NCBI GenBank assembly: GCA_030655795.1 | Contig: JAUSPJ010000327.1 | Span: forward strand, 1-6,944 | Reading direction: 5' to 3' | Length of the DNA stretch: 6,944 nt | DNA from: Fidelibacterota bacterium | GTDB taxonomy: Bacteria > Fidelibacterota > UBA2242 | Shown here: positions 1 through 6,001 of the stretch, in pieces | Layout of the letters: every line of letters begins with the position of its first letter | Numbering within the stretch: position 1 is the first letter of the stretch | Program-made: the position numbers and the translations under genes | Notes under the pieces: model-generated | Told to the model about the DNA's origin: nothing | What the model saw: the letters and a program-made list of their open reading frames with translations, nothing else | Databases searched by the model: none

Positions 1-835
1 TATTGTGTTCCGGCTGGTAAGCGCCGACGATTTCATTCAGATGGGCATCGATTTTATAAAATTCCGGCCGGGCTTCAGGTAGTGAGGCAAATCCCCGGAA
101 GCGATCAACCAGGGCCTGTAAGTTTTCGACCTCTTCTTTGATAATGCCGAGACTCTCGTGTAAAAGACCGGTGTTAATTTCGGTATTGGAGTCCGCTTTC
201 ATCTCCAGGCGTTCGACACTCAATTTGATCGGGGTCAGAGGATTTTTTATCTCGTGTGCCATGACCCGGGCAATTTCTCTCCAGACCAGTTGTTTCTCTG
301 CCTCAATTGCCAGCTGACGTTGCCGATCCAGATCACGGACCATTGAGTTGAAGGACACAATCAGATCATTTATCGGCGAAAAGCGGTTTTCCTTTATCTG
401 AATGTTTTTCTCCCCCGACATCAGGGCCTGGGTGGCCGCCTGGAGGCGCCGCAGCGGACGGGTAATCAGGCCAATTGACAATACAAACACAATCAACACA
501 GAAAAAAGAACAAAGATAAAAATGTAGCGGGAATAGGCATTGATTTGTTGCCGATAAATATCGACGGACAGGTCGATTGCTTTCTGGCTTAGCATCAACA
601 ATTCAATGTCACGGTTGAATTTTTCGGATTGATTGGCCGGTATAGAAACTGCAAAATCGGAGTAAAGGGATTCGATATTTTCCATTATATTCTGTTCAGA
701 AAGGCGTTGCAGGAATTCGTCATTACTTCGGATAAAAAAAGTTCGGGTGAACATTACCGAAATGAAAAGCAGAATGATAAAAATGATGAAGATTTGCAGG
801 CGGAAGGAAAGAATTATTTTTTTCATAAAAGTCAT
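1..835 (-). CDS. NtrY-like sensor histidine kinase, N-terminal part (C-terminus off the left edge)
   Basis: The reverse strand is open without a stop from ATG at 835 to the window edge (278 codons), so the catalytic ATP-binding domain lies outside. Residues about 11-30 form a first membrane helix, 31-102 a short periplasmic segment, and 103-124 a second helix. A HAMP linker follows (ITRPLRRL at 124-131, to about 178). The dimerisation/phosphoacceptor region follows with MAHEIKNPLTPIKLSVERL, phospho-His at H194. That wording, with REIARVMAHEIKNPLTPI, is typical of the NtrY branch of sensor kinases, which signal to NtrX-type σ54 activators. Unlike classical NtrY, no PAS domain is visible between HAMP and the His box, and the sensor region is small. 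The gene begins 7 nt after the DUF4390 stop, so the two are very likely co-transcribed. An ATG at 826 (MKKIIL) is an alternative start; neither has a strong Shine-Dalgarno. The family call is firm, the signal sensed unknown. Confidence 0.9.
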   Translation of the reverse strand, partial: MTFMKKIILSFRLQIFIIFIILLFISVMFTRTFFIRSNDEFLQRLSEQNIMENIESLYSDFAVSIPANQSEKFNRDIELLMLSQKAIDLSVDIYRQQINAYSRYIFIFVLFSVLIVFVLSIGLITRPLRRLQAATQALMSGEKNIQIKENRFSPINDLIVSFNSMVRDLDRQRQLAIEAEKQLVWREIARVMAHEIKNPLTPIKLSVERLEMKADSNTEINTGLLHESLGIIKEEVENLQALVDRFRGFASLPEARPEFYKIDAHLNEIVGAYQPEHN

Positions 836-842
836 TGACCCA

Positions 843-1415
843 TTAATGATAAAACAGGGAAATATTGAATGTTTCTGTGTTTACGGCCGGTTTTTTGTTG
901 TTCCAATATAGCATAAGGTCAAAATCAGACTTTTCGCCGATAAAGGTAATCGGGTCAAGATGTGCCGTTAGCCGGATAAAATAGTCGTGTTCCTTTTCCA
1001 GATCACCGGGCTTCAATAATTTAACGCCGCTCAGAGAGCTGAAATTCAGATGAACCAGCTGAAGCGTACTGTAATAATCGTTATTGTCTTTTTCTGAAGA
1101 ATAGAGTCTATATTGCTTTTCAAGAGGATTGTATCGAAGAGTGTGGTAAAATTGTTTAGTCAGAACCGGCTGTTTTTGGGCCTTGTCAAACAGCTCCGCC
1201 CGAAATCGAAGGGTGACCGGTTGCCCGGACATGAGGATTTTATCCAGTTCAGCGGTATAACAGTTTTCGAGTTGCATGGATAGTACCAGCGAGTTTTCGA
1301 CGATACTTAACCAGACATCGTTAAACGCGGGCTCAATGCCATCAATGAACGGAAAAAACAGTGAGCCGACAGAAATAATTGTGGCGATGAGTCGATCTGT
1401 GATTGTTCCAAACAT
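843..1415 (-). CDS. DUF4390-type exported protein
   Basis: This 190-residue protein has a hydrophobic N-terminus (about residues 8-24, ATIISVGSLFFPF core) that reads as a signal peptide or membrane anchor. The remainder looks like a periplasmic β-rich domain. The layout matches what I recall of DUF4390: a pattern of gain/loss 'SGQPVTLRFRAELFD', then 'TLRYNPLEKQYRLYSS', then 'YSTLQLVHLNF', then a hydrophobic 'YFIRLTAHLD' strand. DUF4390 proteins have no defined function, but in many proteobacteria the gene sits directly before ntrY. The same arrangement here (stop 7 nt before the kinase start) supports the assignment. The ATG at 1415 is preferred because the upstream in-frame sequence soon reaches a stop; no clear Shine-Dalgarno precedes it, so the start is less certain than the frame. 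It may modulate or feed a signal to the kinase; that is inference from gene order. Confidence 0.75.
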   Translation of the reverse strand: MFGTITDRLIATIISVGSLFFPFIDGIEPAFNDVWLSIVENSLVLSMQLENCYTAELDKILMSGQPVTLRFRAELFDKAQKQPVLTKQFYHTLRYNPLEKQYRLYSSEKDNNDYYSTLQLVHLNFSSLSGVKLLKPGDLEKEHDYFIRLTAHLDPITFIGEKSDFDLMLYWNNKKPAVNTETFNISLFYH

Positions 1416-1496
1416 AATGTTGCTACAAGATACATTAAACCGGAAATTAATCCAATTATTTTACTTCAATCCTGCGTATTTTATCCACCAAGGAAT

Positions 1497-1522
1497 ATGC
1501 TCTCTCCGGACGGAAAGAGCAT
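1497..1522 (-). terminator. hairpin, possible weak terminator or leader structure
   Basis: ATGCTCTCTCC (1497-1507) pairs with GGAAAGAGCAT (1512-1522) across the four-base loop GGAC, with one C/A mismatch: about 10 base pairs. It lies 78 bp past the stop of the PDZ gene. The sequence after the stem on the minus strand (ATTCCTTGG) is not a run of T, so intrinsic termination is doubtful. If the promoter at 1556-1584 is real, the hairpin would sit in the leader of the kinase operon. Confidence 0.35.
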
Positions 1523-1533
1523 GCTGTGTGGGT

Positions 1534-1557
1534 TTGTGGGATTAGAATTGTGGGATT
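1534..1557 (-). repeat. two direct copies of AATCCCACAA, 14 bp apart
   Basis: On the minus strand AATCCCACAA occurs at 1557-1548 and again at 1543-1534, perfectly repeated with a 14-bp period. A third CCCACA core follows at 1532-1527. The first copy overlaps the -10 box of the candidate promoter, a normal place for an operator. The copies are identical but short, so chance cannot be excluded. Confidence 0.5.
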
Positions 1558-1584
1558 TATATAAATTTCCCTTTCATTTGACAG
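1556..1584 (-). promoter_or_regulatory. candidate σ70-type promoter for the DUF4390-kinase pair
   Basis: On the minus strand CTGTCA (1584-1579) is followed after exactly 17 bp by TATAAA (1561-1556), giving 4 of 6 and 5 of 6 consensus matches. Transcription would begin near 1549, leaving a leader of roughly 130 nt before the ATG at 1415 that would contain the direct repeats and the hairpin. A weaker alternative, TTGGAT-17-TATCTT, lies closer and would give an almost leaderless message. Pattern match only. Confidence 0.4.
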
Positions 1585-1599
1585 GTGTACTGCACCGTA

Positions 1600-2868
1600 T
1601 TATTTCAAAATGATTGCCGGTCCGATTGACACAGTGTATCCGCCAACCGATGAATTGGGCGAATCGATTACACTTTTTTCACCATCTAAAGACGTCACCT
1701 TCCAACCATTTGACTGAGGAATTCCATAGAAATAACCGAGTTTAACCTGGATACCGATATCACCCAAAACCGGAATCATGAGAGAAACATTTGGCTGGAC
1801 CAGAAGATACTTCTTTTCGACGCTCAGATAGTTCTGTTCATTGCTTGACAATTGGACCCCAATGTCGTTCCATGAGTCCAATGATTCGGTCTGGTAAAAT
1901 TCCAGACCGCTGGTCAGTCTGCCGGCCAATACACCGGCGGATAACAGAACGTGATTAAAAATTGTTATTTGCTTATCCAGTGTAAGTCCCCAATAATTAA
2001 TGCTGTGAACCATATTGCGGGTGAAATCTTCGCTGTTATAGGTAATCGGTTTCTGGCGGTTCCAATTATTGCTGGCCCAGAAGATTCCCCAGTTTATTGA
2101 ACCGTCCTGTTCGCCTGGTTTTAAATGAAAACCGTTCATGTTTAATCCGGAATAATTTTTGTCGTTCATGCGTCTTCCTTCAAGAAGTGACGAATACCCT
2201 AGTTGCGTACTCAAAAAATCATCATATAATTCCAAGTTGTCCGGAGCATAGAAAATAAAATCCCAGGCGATTATCCCGGCTTGGCTGGATTCTACTAAAT
2301 GCGGTTTCTTTTTGGTTGGAAAATTTAATTCCATGGTGAAATCCGGTTCGTCTAATTCCACATATTTCTGTTCAGGGGCCGCATCCAGCGTAATGCTTGT
2401 TTTCATAATATTTTCTTCCCGGAACAGGATTACGGGCACAATGTCTCCGGCGTTATAATTTTCCACAATGCGAATAAAATGCTCGTTGTACCGGATTTTA
2501 TCATTGCCAAATCTGGTGATAATATCGCCTTCCTGAAGACCGGCCCGATCAGCTGGACCGCCCTTGTCGATTTCATTGATATAGGCGCCATATGTGTAAG
2601 GATAGTGCAAATCCATTGCTTTCTCAAAATCCAGATCGCGGCCAAACACAATACCCAAATATGGCTTGATCACTTTTTCGGTATCAATCCGGATTGTATC
2701 GGGATTGATTCCCGACAAGAGTTCTTCCTGTAATGCCTTTCCCATATTGCCAGTCAGAATTTCCGGTTGCGCAAAGAGTACCCGGGTAACAAACAGAAAC
2801 CAGGCAAGAATCAGCAGGAAGATAAAATTTGTAGTTGCGCGCTTAATTTTATAATTGGTAATGTTCAT
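1600..2868 (-). CDS. secreted PDZ-domain protein with β-strand-rich C-terminal domain (second of a tandem pair)
   Basis: From ATG at 2868 the product is 422 residues. It opens with a basic segment (KIKR) and a hydrophobic helix ending VLFA, a good Sec signal peptide cleaved near residue 33. A PDZ domain follows at about 69-162, with the carboxylate-binding loop YLGIVF, the motif GGPADRAGLQEGD at about 103-115, and a closing strand; this is the bacterial HtrA/DegS-like PDZ type. No protease domain is present. Residues about 200-422 are a string of alternating polar/hydrophobic strands suggestive of a membrane barrel or β-sandwich. About 28 of 88 residues in the block 293-380 match the upstream neighbour in an ungapped alignment, so the two are paralogs. 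An earlier in-frame ATG at 2898 overlaps the neighbour's stop as TAATG. The later start is preferred because AAAGGA lies 6 nt before it and the signal peptide then begins properly. The exact function is unknown; a scaffolding or outer-membrane role is inference. Confidence 0.85.
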   Translation of the reverse strand: MNITNYKIKRATTNFIFLLILAWFLFVTRVLFAQPEILTGNMGKALQEELLSGINPDTIRIDTEKVIKPYLGIVFGRDLDFEKAMDLHYPYTYGAYINEIDKGGPADRAGLQEGDIITRFGNDKIRYNEHFIRIVENYNAGDIVPVILFREENIMKTSITLDAAPEQKYVELDEPDFTMELNFPTKKKPHLVESSQAGIIAWDFIFYAPDNLELYDDFLSTQLGYSSLLEGRRMNDKNYSGLNMNGFHLKPGEQDGSINWGIFWASNNWNRQKPITYNSEDFTRNMVHSINYWGLTLDKQITIFNHVLLSAGVLAGRLTSGLEFYQTESLDSWNDIGVQLSSNEQNYLSVEKKYLLVQPNVSLMIPVLGDIGIQVKLGYFYGIPQSNGWKVTSLDGEKSVIDSPNSSVGGYTVSIGPAIILK

Positions 2869-2874
2869 GATATT

Positions 2875-2880
2875 TCCTTT
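2875..2880 (-). promoter_or_regulatory. ribosome binding site deciding the start at 2868
   Basis: AAAGGA on the minus strand sits 6 nt before ATG 2868. The competing ATG at 2898 has only a GGA at similar distance. Both starts follow the upstream stop closely, so translation is probably coupled either way. Confidence 0.55.
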
Positions 2881-2897
2881 CATATCTTTATTATTCA

Positions 2898-4097
2898 TTA
2901 AAATCCAAACCAGGGCGAAACGCTGATGGTAAATCCATTCAAAGTTGTTTCATTTCCTGGCCCGGCAATATCATGCTTATTGTCATTAAGAATCTGCTGC
3001 CAACCATTTTTTGAATAACTGAGCATATAGCCCGCTTCAACTTTAAGCCAGAATACTGGCAGAACACGGTACATTAGCGATATCCGGGGCTGAAGGAGGA
3101 CATAGTTCTTCCTGAGTTGCAGATAGTCGTTGTATGAACCATTCGTATCAGGATCCATTTGGTTCCAGTCAACGGTATTTTCGATCTGGTCGATTTCAAA
3201 CTGTGTGCCGCCGCCACCCACCATCAGTCCGGCCGAAGCGATCCATCTATCTGATAAACGATAGCGCTTATCCAGGCTGACGCCCCCCAGACCGGAATTA
3301 TATTTTAAATTACGATTAACCTGGTCTGACGAGCCAACGGTATAATTAATACTCTGTTTCTGTCCCGTCCAGACGCCGTAGCCACCGATAAAATACCTGT
3401 TTCCGATTAAACCCTGCAAATCAAAACCGTGATATAGGTTGTTGATTTCGGACAGATTATCAAATCCAAGACTGCCAAACAAATCATTGAGACCGGCTTG
3501 ATCGGCATTAATAAACATTGGTTTATAGGCCGCGCCCCCCAGGCCGCGACTTTTTTTGTGGGGCTGTATAATAAACGGAGATTCACTATCCCAGTTTGAT
3601 TCTTTTTTTAAAATCGACATTTTTTTCGTAAACGATTCGTTGTGTCGAAGGTATTCTACTATCATAGTATCACCAATGTCTTTTACGTCGATGATGTCTT
3701 CAAGGTGTGACCGATGCTTGATGATCATCCCATCTATTTTAATGATTAGGTCTTCTCTCTGGAGAACAGGATTTGTATTCCAGCTGCGACTACCACTGAC
3801 GATAACACCGGTATTTCCCGAATAATTTAATTCGTAGGCGTCTTTGAAGGATATATTGTCAAAATAGTAACCCAAATCCGGCTGATCCGAGACAGTGGTT
3901 TCGATGGCATAGGCAGAAGGTCTTTTAAACCAGTTTTCCAATTCCCCGGCAGCTTGCTTATATTGCTTTACCAGATCCAGTTTCTCCTGGCCGTCCGCGT
4001 CGAAACGGCTTTTTGCAAACACAGGGCTGAAAAGGGAAAATGTAATCAGGAGTATCATCAGGTAGTGAAGGATTTTTTTTATCGTATTTAATGTCAT
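2898..4097 (-). CDS. secreted PDZ-like protein with predicted outer-membrane β-domain (first of a tandem pair)
   Basis: The 399-residue product begins with a clear signal peptide (basic KK, hydrophobic core, cleavage after VFA near residue 28). A short helical stretch follows at about 35-58. A PDZ-like fold occupies about 75-163: DLGYYF stands where the binding loop belongs, then LQREDLIIKIDG and a final MSIL strand. The usual GPAxxAGL segment is replaced by SRSWNTNPVL, so the domain is diverged. Residues about 185-399 are glycine- and aromatic-rich strands (RYFIGGYGVW, WIASAGLMVGGGG, YVLLQPRISLMYRVL, LKVEAGYML). They end in ISVSPWFGF; a terminal Phe after alternating residues is what outer-membrane barrels show to the BAM machinery. 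The start at 4097 is well supported by AAAAGGAG 8 nt upstream. It is the first gene of the operon, and its stop overlaps the next possible start. It is a paralog of the downstream gene. No enzyme motif is visible and I do not recognise a named family. Confidence 0.87.
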   Translation of the reverse strand: MTLNTIKKILHYLMILLITFSLFSPVFAKSRFDADGQEKLDLVKQYKQAAGELENWFKRPSAYAIETTVSDQPDLGYYFDNISFKDAYELNYSGNTGVIVSGSRSWNTNPVLQREDLIIKIDGMIIKHRSHLEDIIDVKDIGDTMIVEYLRHNESFTKKMSILKKESNWDSESPFIIQPHKKSRGLGGAAYKPMFINADQAGLNDLFGSLGFDNLSEINNLYHGFDLQGLIGNRYFIGGYGVWTGQKQSINYTVGSSDQVNRNLKYNSGLGGVSLDKRYRLSDRWIASAGLMVGGGGTQFEIDQIENTVDWNQMDPDTNGSYNDYLQLRKNYVLLQPRISLMYRVLPVFWLKVEAGYMLSYSKNGWQQILNDNKHDIAGPGNETTLNGFTISVSPWFGF

Positions 4098-4105
4098 TTC
4101 AAATT

Positions 4106-4113
4106 CTCCTTTT
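4106..4113 (-). promoter_or_regulatory. strong ribosome binding site of the PDZ operon
   Basis: AAAAGGAG on the minus strand lies 8 nt before ATG 4097 and closely matches the 16S anti-Shine-Dalgarno complement, which fixes that start. I found no convincing -35/-10 pair for this operon in the stretch up to 4250; TTGATA-17-TGATAT (about 4242-4214) is the best but has a poor -10. Confidence 0.7.
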
Positions 4114-4236
4114 TTGGTTCGTTCAGATTAATGACAAAACAAGTGCCAACAAACAACAGATTTCGATTTGTCGACGTGTAGCGATATTATTTTCAATTGC
4201 CCCCCGCAAGAACAATATCATTTTTACATGGACGCT

Positions 4237-4251
4237 ATATCAATATGATAT
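4237..4251. repeat. perfect inverted repeat ATATCA-ATA-TGATAT, possible operator
   Basis: Two 6-bp arms surround 3 bp, giving a dyad of 15 bp inside the divergent intergenic region. A further ATATCA half-site occurs at 4215-4220, 22 bp away. Position between divergent genes is typical for a dimeric regulator's site, but the sequence is AT-rich and short, so it may be chance. Confidence 0.35.
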
Positions 4252-4284
4252 GTTAGGATCAGGACCCATCCGTTAAATTTCCTT

Positions 4285-4313
4285 TTGCAACTCACTAAAA
4301 AAACCAATATATT
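4285..4313 (+). promoter_or_regulatory. σ70-like promoter for the comM-family gene
   Basis: TTGCAA (4285-4290) and TATATT (4308-4313) are separated by exactly 17 bp, matching consensus at 4 of 6 and 5 of 6 positions. Transcription would start near 4320, leaving a short leader that carries AAGGA at 4331-4335, 7 nt before the ATG at 4343. The spacing and position make this the best promoter in the window. Confidence 0.6.
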
Positions 4314-4342
4314 CAGACAACGAAAAGGCAAAGGATGCAGAT

Positions 4343-5890
4343 ATGTCAATGTTTTCACTTGTGAAAAGCGCAGCCGTATTGGGAATTGATGCTTACGTGG
4401 TAAACGTAGAAAGTAACCTGGGAAATGCCCAGGTACCCCGGTTTATTACCGTGGGACTTCCGGAGGGCGCCGTAAAAGAGAGCAAAGAGCGGGTTATGTC
4501 GGCGATTAAAAACACGGGTTTCTTTATACCGAATAATAAAATTGTCATTAATCTGGCCCCCGCCGATATTCGCAAAGAGGGCAGTGCCTTTGATTTGCCA
4601 ATATCGATTGGTATTCTTTGTGCCGCCGGCCGGGTATCAACCAAACTTCTGAGTGATTATGTGATTCTCGGAGAACTGTCGCTGGATGGTACCCTTCGGG
4701 GGATTAGAGGCGCTCTTCCCATTGCGGTTTCCATTCGGGAAAATACATCTGTTAAGGGTTTGGTTCTGCCAGAGGCGAACGCGCGCGAGGCCGCGATTGC
4801 CGGCGGCTTAGCGGTCGTAGGCGTAAAATCATTACATGAAGCCATTGATTTTCTGAACGGGAACTACCAACCGGAGGATGTTCATATCAATGTATCCGAA
4901 TTGTTTGAAGAACACCGGCAATATGAGCAGGATTTTTGCGATGTAAAGGGGCAGGAACATGCGAAACGGGCCCTGGAAGTGGCCGCGGCCGGCGCTCACA
5001 ATATCATTATGATTGGTCCGCCCGGGTCCGGGAAAACGATGCTGGCGAAACGATTTCCCTCGATACTCCCAAATCTGACCCTCGACGAAGCACTTGAAAC
5101 AACTAAAATTCACTCCGTCGCCGGGATGCTGTCGGTTGGCGAAGGAATCGTTGCAACCCGACCTTTTCGATCACCGCATCACACAATTTCAGATGCCGCG
5201 CTGGTCGGTGGAGGAAAGATTCCTCGTCCCGGTGAAGTCAGTTTAAGCCACCATGGAGTATTGTTTTTAGATGAATTGCCCGAATTTAAAAAGAATGTTT
5301 TAGAAGTGCTGCGCCAGCCCATGGAAAATAACACTGTCACAATTAGCCGGGCCCAGATGTCGCTGTCATATCCGGCAAATTTTATTCTGGTTGGTGCAAT
5401 GAATCCCTGTCCTTGTGGTTATAGCACCGACCCTAATAACGATTGCAGTTGTTCTACAATGCAGATACAGAAATACATGTCCCGGATATCCGGTCCACTG
5501 CTGGACAGAATTGATATTCATATTGAGGTTCCGGCGGTAAAAATAGCAGATTTGTCCAGCAAGAGCTCCGGAGAACAGTCTGAATATATTCGGAATAGAG
5601 TCCAGATGGCCAGGAAGAGACAAACCGAGCGATTTTTGCAGTATAAAGGCATTTATGCGAATGCGGACATGGATACAAAAATGATTCATCGCTTCTGTAA
5701 AATAGACAAAACCGGCCAGACCCTTCTTCACAACGCCATTACGAAACTAGGTCTCAGCGCCCGGGCATACGACCGAATCCTGAAAGTATCTCGGACGATT
5801 GCCGACCTGTCTGGCGCTGCTGAAATTTTACCCGAACATCTTGCAGAGGCAATTCAGTACAGAAGCCTTGACCGGCAATTGTGGATGTAA
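4343..5890 (+). CDS. comM: ComM/YifB-family Mg-chelatase-like AAA+ ATPase
   Basis: At 515 residues this is full family length. The N-terminal ChlI-like domain (about 1-190) carries the hallmark VGLPEGAVKESKERV and INLAPADIRKEGSAFDLPI. The AAA+ core (about 205-400) shows Walker A GPPGSGKT at 225-232 (K231), Walker B VLFLDE at 306-311, the segment RSPHHTISDAALVGGG, and LLDRIDIHIEVP with R389 as a likely arginine-finger-region residue. A four-cysteine cluster CPCG...CSC (C356, C358, C368, C370), usual in this family, could bind zinc. The C-terminal Mg_chelatase_C helical domain ends with LSARAYDRILKVSRTIADL...LAEAIQYRSLDRQLW. Vibrio ComM is a hexameric helicase that promotes branch migration when transformed DNA is integrated, so this protein probably acts on recombination intermediates in the cytoplasm; the family is also found in species not known to be competent. 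The start has AAGGA 7 nt upstream; M3 is a less likely alternative. Confidence 0.96.
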   Translation: MSMFSLVKSAAVLGIDAYVVNVESNLGNAQVPRFITVGLPEGAVKESKERVMSAIKNTGFFIPNNKIVINLAPADIRKEGSAFDLPISIGILCAAGRVSTKLLSDYVILGELSLDGTLRGIRGALPIAVSIRENTSVKGLVLPEANAREAAIAGGLAVVGVKSLHEAIDFLNGNYQPEDVHINVSELFEEHRQYEQDFCDVKGQEHAKRALEVAAAGAHNIIMIGPPGSGKTMLAKRFPSILPNLTLDEALETTKIHSVAGMLSVGEGIVATRPFRSPHHTISDAALVGGGKIPRPGEVSLSHHGVLFLDELPEFKKNVLEVLRQPMENNTVTISRAQMSLSYPANFILVGAMNPCPCGYSTDPNNDCSCSTMQIQKYMSRISGPLLDRIDIHIEVPAVKIADLSSKSSGEQSEYIRNRVQMARKRQTERFLQYKGIYANADMDTKMIHRFCKIDKTGQTLLHNAITKLGLSARAYDRILKVSRTIADLSGAAEILPEHLAEAIQYRSLDRQLWM

Positions 5891-5975
5891 TTCGGCCTGG
5901 TTTTGCATCAAAGGTAAAAAATTGAATTTGCCGGCTATAAAAAACATCCGTTGTATTCTGATTTTTTCGGCATTA

Positions 5976-6001
5976 AATTGACGACCGCTTTGGGGTCAAT
6001 T
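5976..6001 (+). promoter_or_regulatory. inverted repeat AATTGAC/GTCAATT enclosing the ABC gene's ribosome binding site
   Basis: AATTGAC (5976-5982) and GTCAATT (5995-6001) are perfect 7-bp complements with a 12-bp spacer, ending just before ATG 6002. The only Shine-Dalgarno-like bases, GGGG at 5992-5995, lie at the loop/stem border. In RNA the hairpin could hide the ribosome site; as DNA it could be an operator. The same bases also read TTGACG-17-TATGAT (5978-6006), an excellent promoter match, but that would start transcription inside the coding region. Confidence 0.45.

Larger units (their letters stand above)
1416..1599 (-). other. 184-bp intergenic region with candidate promoter, tandem repeats and hairpin
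   Basis: This gap separates the PDZ gene from the DUF4390-kinase pair on the same strand. It holds three elements listed separately: a promoter-like pair of boxes, two copies of a 10-bp direct repeat, and a hairpin. It does not encode a convincing protein on either strand. Its length and content suggest that the kinase module has its own promoter, with or without read-through from the PDZ operon. Confidence 0.6.

Noticed and set aside
629..838. Plus-strand open frame of 69 codons
   Set aside because: It lies wholly antisense to the kinase, whose frame is supported by HAMP and His-box motifs.
1276..1545. Plus-strand open frame of 89 codons
   Set aside because: It mostly mirrors the DUF4390 gene on the other strand, resembles no known protein and lacks a ribosome site.
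4200..4205. Run of six C in the intergenic region
   Set aside because: It is too short to suggest phase variation and lies outside any coding start or promoter boxes.
4091..4276. Plus-strand open frame of 61 codons in the divergent intergenic region
   Set aside because: It starts inside the opposite gene's first codons, has no ribosome site, and its composition is unlike a protein; the region is better explained as regulatory.
5891..5975. Intrinsic terminator after the ComM-family gene
   Set aside because: No GC-rich stem followed by a T run was found, so read-through into the ABC gene remains possible.
5799..5981. Plus-strand open frame of 60 codons bridging comM and the ABC gene
   Set aside because: It overlaps the well-supported end of the ComM-family gene in another frame and shows no protein features.
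5951..6001. N-terminal extension of the ABC ATPase from TTG 5951
   Set aside because: The added 17 residues precede the conserved ABC start, and a Shine-Dalgarno-like GGGG sits before ATG 6002 instead.
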